DNA from: Halisarca cf. caerulea
Taxonomy: Eukaryota > Porifera > Demospongiae > Chondrillida > Halisarcidae
Assembly: GCA_963170055.1 (NCBI GenBank)
Contig: CAUJGJ010000448.1
Coordinates: forward strand, 74,201-84,200
DNA: 10,000 nt
Direction of reading: 5' to 3'
The position numbers and the translations under genes are program-made. The first letter of the stretch is position 1; every line of letters starts with the position of its first letter. Under the pieces are notes generated by a model. The model was given only the letters and a program-made list of their open reading frames with translations. It searched no databases and had not been told where the DNA came from. Shown here piece after piece: positions 1-7,115 of the stretch.

Positions 1-1
1 T

Positions 2-850
2 TCAGACAGAAGTGCAGTGTTGCACAGTAACTTTCGGGGCTCATGGACTTTACCACTCCTCTACATGCAATGGTTTGTGGTGCAGAATCCACATAGAGAC
101 ATTGGAAATGCATACTTTCCCTTCCAGCCTATTGAAGAAACATTGAACAGTCTCAGAAAATTCATGAACTTGGGACTTGACAGAGATGGATACAACAAAG
201 CACTAAGTGAATACTACAAAACAAACCCTACAGAACTGATTACCGATATGGCCACATCTGACCACAGTCTGTTCAATGGGTACACAGAAATATCGGGACA
301 AGTGGTAAAACAGAGCAAAAGGTCTCAACAAACTGGCCTGAACATTATCAATGCTGCCGCCTACTCCAGGCATATTACATTCACCGATGCAGTAGTTGTG
401 AACCGTGCACATGGAGTGTCAGGAGATGCCCGGAAAATGGTTGCTGTAAATTAAGTCTTTCCTGACATTTTACAGTGATTTGTCTGCGCGCAAGCTTGTC
501 ACACTAGGACAAGGTACTCAAACTGATTCACGCTACCTTATGCCTACTCGCAAAGATTTCTATGGAACGGATGAAGCAAACAGCTCCCATCGTATGCAAA
601 CACTTTCACTTTGCTTCAAAAGTACTCTGTGGCGGCACCAAACAATGGCCTATTCCCAAAGATGCACTACATGAAAGACACACTGGAAGCACATCTTGAC
701 ATATTCAAAATTAATGTAAATGCAAAGAGATGGACGCTTCTGTCAACATCTGCAACGCCATACAAGAACATCAAAAAGGCGAATAATTATAGTTTCTATA
801 GTGTAAGCAATACATGTAGTGTAATAGCAACATGTAGGCCCATTTTATAG
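2..850 (+). pseudogene. Unrecognised protein-coding fragment broken by two apparent frameshifts
   Basis: The reading frame is open from the left edge of the window, so the true start lies outside, and it runs to a TAA at 452-454. Coding-like sequence continues in another frame across about 450-600 (for example SARKLVTLGQ near 482-511). It changes frame again near 591-613 and continues as a third segment (LQKYSVAAPNNGLFPK, then a lysine-rich tail) to a TAG at 848-850. The composition is protein-like (FRGSWTLPLLYMQWF, then acidic and polar stretches) and more GC-balanced than the DNA after 850. I do not recognise the family; there is no signal peptide, zinc motif or polymerase motif. The likeliest reading is a decayed gene, possibly from an integrated or duplicated element. 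One alternative is a live multi-exon gene: a 30-nt GT...AG stretch (446-475) sits at the first break. Splicing it out would, however, place a TGA directly in frame, so a frameshift is preferred. The last 50 codons may be non-coding. Confidence 0.5.
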
Positions 851-1759
851 GTGCTGCCATTAATTCTATATGCTTGGAGGCGCATGGAGGAGTCTTGAAT
901 CAACTGCTTGCTCTCTCCATGGTAATTAATTGTTTAAGGTGGATGCAGCTTTGACCATCCATGTACAACCCGTTCTCATTTACTGAATCAGATCTATATA
1001 GTCCGTAAACTAACAAATGCTGTTCATGCAGAGAAGTGATGAATATAAAGAGCAACCTTCAACATGTGATGTTGTAAAATCAAGATTTGCATGGCTTAAA
1101 TTATATTAGAAAACAGGAAATTTGTCAGGATACTAATACAAGTACCAGTACAGAAGCGACAGTTTTTATGAGGAAAAAAGGAGTGAGCTAGCTGAAATTT
1201 CAGAGAGAAATAATGTACATATACATGTTAGGAAACAACATTGTACAACTATTGTATAATAATCTGTGCATCACTTTGTGGATCACACAATATAGAAAGC
1301 AATTAAGTCTGTAACTCTTCTGAAGAGAGTCTGGCATCATCGTTGCATAATCTTTCTTGTATGACAATCACAACAAAGGCCTTCCAGCACATTTGATGGT
1401 TGTACGATTATGTCGTGGTTCACCACGCTTGCATGATATATAAAGTACACTCTACATTTGAAGTTATTATATGCACGGCATGAGACAGCCTACTTCATAG
1501 AGGGACATAGTCTATACATGCATGTTCTAGCAACTTTTCAGGCCGAGCTGCACAACCCTCAGATCAATACTCACATGACTCATTGATCTCTTGCAATACA
1601 TAGAATAAATCATTCTGTCACAATTACACTGGAAATTCAGTTAGATTTACATGCAAACTTGTGAGGATAAAATAAAAATTGAAAACAATGCAGCACTATA
1701 TAGCTAGATACAAGTACATACACAATGAGGCATACACTGGAAACTGTACGTATTCTCAC
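851..1759. other. AT-rich non-coding stretch, nothing supported
   Basis: No open frame of useful length, no RNA gene hallmark and no repeat structure were found on either strand. The sequence is AT-rich with many TACATG/CATGTA-type words. It separates the broken gene at the left from a possible minus-strand exon. Confidence 0.5.
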
Positions 1760-1908
1760 AGTTTAGTATCTTGAGCTTCCCAATACTTGTTTCCATTGGC
1801 TTTATTGAGGATTTGTCTGGAATAAATGAAGCAACAAGAAGGGTGCCAGTTAATGCCGAGAAACACAAGAGCACACCATGCATATAGCCATTGAGATTAG
1901 AAATACTA
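1760..1908 (-). CDS. Possible internal exon encoding a membrane segment
   Basis: On the minus strand a frame is open across 1704-1934. Within it a pyrimidine-rich tract ending in AG (complement of 1909-1910) could be an acceptor, and GTGAGA (complement of 1754-1759) could be a donor. The exon would be 149 nt. It encodes a hydrophobic run, GVLLCFSALTGTLLVASFI, long enough for one transmembrane helix, followed by a polar loop (PDKSSIKPMETSIGKL). I do not recognise the protein and see no confirmed partner exon nearby. It may instead be a chance open frame in AT-rich DNA. Confidence 0.22.
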
Positions 1909-2304
1909 CTGGGATATACAAAAATGGTGTACAAAATATGTGTGTACAGAACAATAGTGAATAAGTGTATTCTGGTCGATAGGCCCTATAACATAAGTTA
2001 CCCATTGCCTGAGATTCACAAAGTGAGAAGCGGCTAACAGCTGCAGGTGAATTATCAGTTTGCCATTTTGTTGTTATAAGACTAATTATGTTCTAACCTA
2101 TAGTCTAACAAACTAACCTGACTCCCCCACTGCATGGTCAACACAACTTATATTCTGAGCAACAGTTTCAAAAAAGTATCTGCCTAAATGGATGCCATAA
2201 GGTCAATTATATATAAATGTACTGACATTTTGAACATAAAAAGGTAACAATACCAACATACAACAATGAATTAACTGATAATTAATAACAGTTATCCTCT
2301 GTTA

Positions 2305-2322
2305 AGGATTACGAGGATTACG
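2305..2322. repeat. 9-bp exact tandem duplication
   Basis: AGGATTACG occurs twice in direct succession (2305-2313 and 2314-2322). This is a small slippage-type duplication in otherwise featureless AT-rich DNA (1935-2440). No gene is visible around it. Confidence 0.6.
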
Positions 2323-2455
2323 ATATTATGTGCCCCATGTGTACAGTGCAAATTAAGTAATGGAAGGCAACCTGGCATCGCTTAGTTTAGCCCACACAAA
2401 AGGAATAGGCTGGGAAGAGCATGAAACATATATATATATACACCGTTGAAAATGA

Positions 2456-2580
2456 GGTGTGAATGTCACACCAATTTCGGTTCACTCCTATGGAGTGAGA
2501 GTCACACCCGCAGTATATGGTGTGACCGTCACCCGTATTCGCGGGTGAACCACGTGCCAAGGGTGACAGGCACATGTACA
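2456..2580. repeat. Cluster of perfect short hairpins with a shared TCAC/GTGA theme
   Basis: Four perfect inverted repeats follow each other closely. GGTGTGA/TCACACC: 2456-2462 with 2466-2472, loop 3. TCACTCC/GGAGTGA: 2482-2488 with 2492-2498, loop 3. GTCACACC/GGTGTGAC: 2501-2508 with 2519-2526, loop 10. TCACCCG/CGGGTGA: 2529-2535 with 2542-2548, loop 6. A fifth, weaker one (GTGCC/GGCAC) lies at about 2554-2575. The stems are variants of one word, so the arms of different hairpins can also pair with each other. This could be the end of a foldback element, a cluster of binding sites for a dimeric regulator, or a structured RNA. Local CpG content is higher than in the AT-rich flanks. Confidence 0.7.
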
Positions 2581-2989
2581 CCATTTATTACCGAGCGGTT
2601 TAGCGAGGTTAATTGTTTCCGTCGTATAGGGGAGTCTGATCGAGAAGCCCACGCACTTAATCGTATATTTTGGCCAATATGTCGTTTCTTTGTGCGCAAG
2701 TTGCAAGTCGGTGATAAAGTAAAGTGGCGGTGAAGTGGCAATAACAGAAGCGGGCAAACGTGTTCTATGTGATAAGGTAAACTTTATGTGCATTTCCCCA
2801 CTGGGTATTAGACAAAACGCGCCCAAAGTCACTTACGTTTGGGTCCGTGACAGTCCCATCTTGACTGATACGAAAAAATTAACAATCTTCATTATTATTG
2901 CACAATAATGTCTAAAACTTCTATACAGCGATTTTCAAGTTTCTTCCGCTAAACAGTAGGATTCACAATTTTGTTGTTCGGGTGATCGA
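2581..2989. other. CpG-containing non-coding stretch with one AT hairpin
   Basis: No gene is supported. CpG dinucleotides are noticeably commoner here (for example 2590-2720) than in the AT-rich DNA on either side, continuing the trend from the hairpin cluster to the promoter-like block at 2990. A small hairpin, CATTATT/AATAATG, lies at 2890-2910. Overlapping short open frames on both strands look random. Confidence 0.4.
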
Positions 2990-3075
2990 ATTGAGTAGCC
3001 ATTGTGTCAGCCATTGTGTCGGACATCTTTAGGGGCATCTTTTTTGCAACTGCGCATGCGCAAGGACACGTGTAG
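2990..3075. promoter_or_regulatory. Candidate metazoan promoter block (NRF1 palindrome, E-box, GCCAT repeats)
   Basis: Seen directly: an exact 12-bp tandem duplication AGCCATTGTGTC (2997-3008, 3009-3020), the perfect palindrome TGCGCATGCGCA (3051-3062) and ACACGTG containing the CACGTG E-box (about 3065-3070). TGCGCATGCGCA is the established consensus of the NRF1 dimer, a common core-promoter element in animal genomes. The GCCAT cores could suit a YY1-type factor. There is no TATA box, and CpG content is locally raised, as in CpG promoters. Which gene it serves is unknown: no coding exon is recognisable within about 1 kb on either side, so either the first exon is non-coding or this is an orphan promoter. 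Confidence 0.45.
3051..3062. promoter_or_regulatory. Perfect NRF1-type binding palindrome
   Basis: TGCGCATGCGCA is self-complementary over all 12 bases and matches the NRF1 dimer consensus exactly. It is the only copy in the window. Binding is inferred from the motif alone. Confidence 0.6.
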
Positions 3076-3584
3076 ATTATATGGCGCTATCTCCAAGACT
3101 GCTCTGTTTGCTTTCTTTGTTGTTTCGGCGAAGTCTATAGGACGTCTTCTTTCTCTGACAACTTTGTTCGAGTACAAGCTATAAAAATGAAAAAATAAAG
3201 GAATTACGAACTGCTGGCAACTTTTACCAATAAACTGGAGTCGCTTGGAGTCGAACATGTCAGTTTTATCTATGGTTTCGAAACAAGTGATTTAGCGAAA
3301 AGAAGTAAGAAAATTGGAATGTGAAGTGTCATAAAAAGGTATTGATTGACAAATTACAGTTCAATATCGTTCGTGTGTTGCGCACTTTTGTTATTGTTTT
3401 CCACTGTACTTGGAACACTTGATTTGACTAACTACGGTTCATGTGCACCACTTTGCACCACCTTGTGATAAAATTATACATATTTGATTGACATAATCTG
3501 CAATGTGTGATTATATCTGATATGATAGAGACTAATTGCATGCTACGTTGACTTATGATAATATAACTTTCAAACAAATTCTAT
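3076..3584. other. Non-coding stretch downstream of the promoter-like block
   Basis: No coding exon is convincing here. AATAAA words at about 3195 and 3230 could serve as polyadenylation signals but are unremarkable in AT-rich DNA. A 14-bp word TGACACTTCACATT (3754-3767) has its exact reverse complement at 3319-3332, outside the palindrome that follows. Confidence 0.35.
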
Positions 3585-3620
3585 AACGTAACAGATCATT
3601 TGTACAAAATCAATGCACAA

Positions 3621-3649
3621 AATGTTCTGGCCATGTAGGCCTTCATCAG
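3621..3649 (-). ncRNA. Hammerhead-like core, degenerate second copy (left arm)
   Basis: On the minus strand the left arm repeats CTGATGA (3643-3649) and the GGCC-TACAT-GGCC helix. The box that reads GAAAC in the other arm is AGAAC here, and the following GT is changed too. The invariant G12/A13 step is disrupted, so this copy should be catalytically dead even if the other works. Confidence 0.45.
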
Positions 3650-3671
3650 CTGCATAAAATGTTTTATACAG

Positions 3672-3700
3672 CTGATGAAGGCCTACATGGCCGAAACGTT
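3672..3700 (+). ncRNA. Hammerhead-ribozyme-like core (right arm, core boxes intact)
   Basis: Seen: CTGATGA (3672-3678), an extra A, a 4-bp helix GGCC/GGCC with loop TACAT (3680-3692), then GAAAC (3693-3697), GT and T. Known: hammerhead ribozymes have a CUGAUGA box, helix II, a GAAA box, helix III and UH before the cleavage site, and minimal type I forms with very short helix III occur in Penelope-like retroelements and satellites. In this copy ACGT would give only a two-pair helix III with no loop, so a monomer is doubtful and a dimer would be needed. The A before helix II is non-standard, and helix I has a G-G opposition at its first pair followed by four possible pairs. Activity is therefore uncertain; descent from a hammerhead-bearing element is the inference. 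Confidence 0.5.
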
Positions 3701-3736
3701 GTGTGCATTGATTTTGTACAAATAATCTGTTACGTT

Positions 3737-4020
3737 CCTGATCGAATGTAAACTGACACTTCACATTTCATTTAACATCCTGATATATACATGCAGCTCA
3801 TTTTCACTGGTATTGTTGGTATGCCGTTTTCTAAAATTATACATGCAATACAGCAAAGAAAACATGTAATTGAGCACATGATGTATTCACCTTGACTATT
3901 GTTTGTCGAAGTCTAAGTCTGAGAGATGTATGTAGTACATGTATGGAACATGCACCGCTATGCCAAATATTATTATAATGTGACATCAGTGGACTTTCAA
4001 ACTGATATAGCAAATGATTA
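3737..4020. other. AT-rich spacer between two mobile-element relics
   Basis: No gene or repeat of note apart from the 14-bp word at 3754-3767, which is inverted relative to 3319-3332. The sequence is AT-rich with repeated ATACATG words. Confidence 0.4.
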
Positions 4021-4519
4021 TATACCGTATATGCTCTAATTTTTCTTCATTCCAAATATTCGTCATGGGCTCCAAAAGGGATGAAAAGCATTCTAATTGA
4101 TGACGAAATAACATGTGTTTTAATCCTACGTATGTCAGAGACCCTAATTATTCGTCACGCAGGCTGGCCGCCTTCATTCTGCCATTTGTTGTGCCATTGA
4201 TATACCGTACTGGAGAAACCGCTGTTCCTTCGTTTATATTTGTCATTTTTATTTCGTTTGAGTAATCGTCAAATCATGGAAGATTTTCATTTTTCATTCG
4301 AAATTCCTTGTATATGTGCATGGTATCCTCGAACGGGCGCAACAGTTCTCAAGCTAGAAACGTCTATTTTTTGATGGTTCTAATTCGCCGTCATTGATTC
4401 TAAATATTTGTCCCCCCATTCCAATTATTCACCACCTTTCAGAAACCTTGCAATTCCATTCCAAATGACGTTTTTTCGTGACAATTGCTCTGATGAAAAA
4501 TTAGAACATAAACGGTATA
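4021..4519. mobile_element. MITE-like element with 29-bp terminal inverted repeats
   Basis: The left end (from TATACCGTATATG at 4021) and the reverse complement of the right end (ending ACGGTATA at 4519) match at 26 of 29 positions and share CTCTAATTTTTC or its T variant TTCTAATTTTTC. If the element proper is ACCGT...ACGGT, it is flanked by ATAT on both sides, consistent with a short TA-type target duplication that cannot be resolved because it is palindromic. At about 0.5 kb with no transposase frame, it is a non-autonomous (MITE) copy. Inside, a 15-bp word like CTAATTATTCGTCAT recurs at 4036, 4052, 4144, 4380, 4400 and 4421, plus an inverted version near 4093-4110. The terminal repeat contains this word, and TATACCGTA recurs at 4201. 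The frame at 4408-4635 runs through the right terminus and is not a gene. Confidence 0.75.
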
Positions 4520-5719
4520 TGCACATTTATGTATATTTGTTAAATTCTGATTTTAATTGGATTATACCATGTGAAATGTGTCTGAAGACAGCCTCTGCAG
4601 AAACCATGGATTTCATTGCAATCAAACAAATCTAATGTAACCCAAAATTTGAACCTATTTTATACACAGCAGCCTGTGTCGCAACTGTACTCCAAGCACC
4701 TGAATATGTCAAATCCACAAATTTAAATGCACTTACGTACAAATCATCTAAAACACAATGTCATGCAGATTGGCTACACATCACAGAAACAAATTTCATG
4801 TACGTATGAGCAGCAAGTTATAAATGACATTGTGCATGTGATGTATGTTCAATCAATATGAAGTTCATGGATTTAAAAGAAATTTTAAAGTCAGACTTAA
4901 TTCTTGAAAAAAAAAACAGACTGTTTGTTCAAATAGAACCAAATAATAAACCAAAAATGTTTGCAACTTCGTTTCTATCACTCGATCATGCAGTTGTGTG
5001 GTGGTACATGAATTACAATATTATTGATTCAGAATTAATCAAGGTCTACGAATGCATATGTTCAGGTAAATTGACAATAGCATTATGTTGAGGAAGCATA
5101 ATTATAATACTAACTTCTAGCACCATGGACTGCAAATTGGTTTCTTGTGCAGATTATGTGCAGTGGTACATGTCACATGCATTGCTCAGTGCTATTGTCA
5201 ATTTGAATGTTCAAGCAGGCCAAATTGAACCAAGCATTGCAATTCAATTGAATCATATACAATGAAAAGTGACCATTTATTTTGGCAATGCAAATTTAAC
5301 GCAGTGTCACCAGAAGAAATAAAAACTCAACAGATTTGTGTCAATCACTGATGCATGACTCAATCAAATTGAATGTCAAATGTCACAAATTGCAAATGTT
5401 ACACTGTCGTACAGCCTTGCTTCTCGAGTACTGATACTGTAGTCTACACACTGTGTCTTGCAAGCATGTGTCAAGTGAGTAAACAACAAAACTGCTAACT
5501 TTGCATCTGCATGGCAATTGTAATATACCATTGCACTGGCAATCTAGCCTTATAACTCAAAGCATGAGCACACACATCAGTTTTTAATTCATAAGCAGCA
5601 GTCAAAATGGAATTGAACACAATTCAATTTCTATTTCAAAATTCAATTTTTGTTTTAGCAATCGCGAGGTTCTGAACTTCGTTCACAACTAGTTATCTAC
5701 TCGTGAGTGTCATTGCAAA
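4520..5719. other. AT-rich non-coding stretch
   Basis: A 77-codon frame at 4858-5091 ends just past a CAG|GTAAAT donor-like site (about 5067), but it lacks a convincing acceptor and resembles nothing I know. Its lysine-, asparagine- and isoleucine-rich content is what random AT-rich DNA gives. AATTGAA/TTCAATT words are very frequent in 5170-5660, including a palindromic AATTGAACACAATTCAATT at about 5612-5630. No RNA gene is seen. Confidence 0.4.
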
Positions 5720-5765
5720 ATGGAGGCAACACTGAATGTGCTGTACAGATTCTGCTTTTTCTCTG
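5720..5765 (+). CDS. Possible first coding exon with consensus splice donor
   Basis: The context GCAAAATGG gives a good Kozak start (A at -3, G at +4). The frame encodes MEATLNVLYRFCFFSG and reaches a donor reading CTG|GTAAGT at 5765/5766, a full match to the animal donor consensus. The upstream 60 bases contain CpGs (CAATCGCGAGG, CTACTCG) unusual for this AT-rich area, as a 5'-UTR might. If real, the exon ends in phase 1 and the first intron contains the GT satellite. No second exon could be identified, the peptide is too short to place in a family, and chance is a serious alternative. Confidence 0.3.
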
Positions 5766-6042
5766 GTAAGTCGACCGATTGAGTGGACTTACGTTCACTA
5801 TACCTTAGTATATGCATAATCCAGATCCTATTGCACCTTGAAGCACCCCACAATTACAACGTCTGACTATTCGCCCTGTAACAACGTCAGCCACAGTGAC
5901 CACTGTATAGCCATGAACGCTGAGCGCTATAGCGATGGTGACGGTATTTTGACTAAGGCGACCAGGAATTGAATAGAAACCTTCATAATACTGGGTTTGT
6001 GGAACAATACTAGTTGAAAAACTACCTATGCGTAGCTTATAC

Positions 6043-6051
6043 GGGCTTCCG

Positions 6052-6055
<4 letters not shown>
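6043..6055 (+). repeat. Left member of 13-bp inverted repeat bracketing the GT array
   Basis: GGGCTTCCGCATG abuts the first GT dinucleotides. Its exact reverse complement is at 6598-6610. No target duplication is visible outside either copy. Confidence 0.7.
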
Positions 6056-6117
<62 letters not shown>

Positions 6118-6156
6118 CAGTGTGTGTGTGCTCAGTGTGTGTGTGTTCAGTGTGTG

Positions 6157-6222
<66 letters not shown>

Positions 6223-6339
6223 CAGTGTGTGCCCAGTGTGTGTATGTGTGTGTGTGTTTGTGTGTGTGTGTTTGTCTCTCTGTGTGTGTATGTGTTGATG
6301 TTTGTGTGTATGTGTGTGTGCCCAATGTGTGTGTGCCCA

Positions 6340-6395
<56 letters not shown>

Positions 6396-6420
6396 TTAGT
6401 GAGTGTGTTTGTGTGTGTTT
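6054..6420 (+). repeat. Compound GT microsatellite with 15-bp minisatellite blocks
   Basis: Almost pure GT from 6054 to about 6116 and in several later blocks up to 6394, fading to GTTTGTGTGTGTTTG by 6420. It is interrupted by five-base words spaced exactly 15 bp apart: TTCAG at 6116, CTCAG at 6131, TTCAG at 6146; and CCCAA at 6321 and 6336. Further single copies are TTCAG at 6221 and CCCAG at about 6232. The unit is thus (T/C)(T/C)CA(G/A) plus (TG)5. Long open frames here (Cys-Val on plus, Thr-His on minus) are artefacts of the repeat. The alternating purine-pyrimidine sequence favours Z-DNA. Confidence 0.97.
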
Positions 6421-6739
6421 GAGCCTGTGGGGACCTATCTACATTGATAAATGATATACCATGTTTGGAAATCCCCATGGCAACCAAACTGAGGTTAGGC
6501 CATTCTGGTTTGGCTGCATGATTTCTATAGTTTACATATCATTCAAGATACCAACAGCTACAGTTGGCCTTAAGCTCTCAATTGCAAGCTGACAGCCCAT
6601 GCGGAAGCCCTTCTCACCTTACAACCATATTATGCAAGTGTACAGGTATTCTAACCAATGGCATGCATAGTCATGACATGGAAATGACATTTTATATATT
6701 GTCCCATAAATATCTTTTATGAAACAACAAATGCATTTC
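6421..6739. other. Unique spacer between the two inverted satellite arrays
   Basis: No gene is seen. The stretch contains the right member of the 13-bp inverted repeat (6598-6610). Together with 6740-6848 it would form the loop if the GT and CA arrays paired. Confidence 0.5.
6598..6610 (-). repeat. Right member of 13-bp inverted repeat
   Basis: CATGCGGAAGCCC is the exact reverse complement of 6043-6055. The two ends define a 568-bp interval consisting of the GT array plus about 180 bp of unique sequence, which could be a small transposon with terminal repeats that has acquired or expanded the microsatellite at its left end. Confidence 0.6.
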
Positions 6740-6782
6740 TCTGTGCTGGACAGCAGGCTTCGTCCTCCCATGGATGCATTTG
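6740..6782. repeat. 43-bp direct repeat, copy 1 (left of CA array)
   Basis: It begins TCTGTGCTGG and ends GGATGCATTTG. It matches 7221-7263 at 37 of 43 positions with no gaps. Similarity stops sharply on the right and fades on the left. Confidence 0.8.
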
Positions 6783-6848
6783 GGCCTCTTCTTGTCTCCT
6801 TCCCTGTGGAAGGTTTCCTGGCAGATAAGACATACAAACACATACAAA

Positions 6849-6850
6849 CA

Positions 6851-6885
<35 letters not shown>

Positions 6886-6922
6886 AACACAGACTGAATA
6901 CACACACACACACGCACATGCA

Positions 6923-6995
<73 letters not shown>

Positions 6996-7042
6996 AACAA
7001 CACACACACACACACACATACTGAACACACACACACAACACA

Positions 7043-7112
<70 letters not shown>
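6849..7112. repeat. Compound CA microsatellite, inverted relative to the GT array
   Basis: Long CA runs are interrupted by CTGAA at 6883, 6894, 6993 and 7021. CTGAA is the reverse complement of the TTCAG interruptions in the GT array, so both arrays appear to come from one composite repeat lying in opposite orientations. Open frames across it (Thr-His and Cys-Val repeats) are repeat artefacts. Confidence 0.97.

Positions 7113-7115
<3 letters not shown>

Larger units (their letters stand above)
3585..3736. repeat. 152-bp near-perfect palindrome (76-bp inverted repeat, no spacer)
   Basis: The two arms, 3585-3660 and 3661-3736, are reverse complements at 69 of 76 positions, with essentially no unpaired loop. 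The outer ends read AACGTAACAGAT and ATCTGTTACGTT. Each arm carries a hammerhead-ribozyme-like core next to the centre. Three of the seven mismatches fall together in that core, in the left arm. No target-site duplication is visible outside the ends (CTAT on the left, CCTG on the right). It is likely a head-to-head pair of truncated mobile-element ends or a foldback element. Any transcript would form a long double-stranded hairpin. The protein-like frame across it on the minus strand simply reads through the repeat. Confidence 0.9.

Noticed and set aside
446..475. 30-nt GT...AG intron joining the first two coding pieces
   Set aside because: Removing it puts a TGA directly in frame, and 30 nt is very short for an animal intron; a one-base frameshift explains the continuity better.
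2387..2832. Overlapping open frames on both strands in the CpG-richer stretch
   Set aside because: They read through the hairpin cluster in both directions; none has domain-like content or a clear start and splice context.
3230..3260. Possible tRNA B-box near GGAGTCGAAC
   Set aside because: The match to GGTTCRANNCC is poor, and there is no A-box or cloverleaf at suitable spacing.
3570..3764. 64-codon minus-strand frame across the palindrome
   Set aside because: It translates the repeat arms themselves and is open by chance; non-coding repeat is the simpler reading.
4408..4635. 75-codon plus-strand frame
   Set aside because: It crosses the right terminal repeat of the MITE-like element and has no recognisable content.
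6054..7112. CRISPR-like or telomeric array
   Set aside because: The units are dinucleotides and 15-bp minisatellites without unique spacers, and the sequence is not a telomeric hexamer; the context is eukaryotic.
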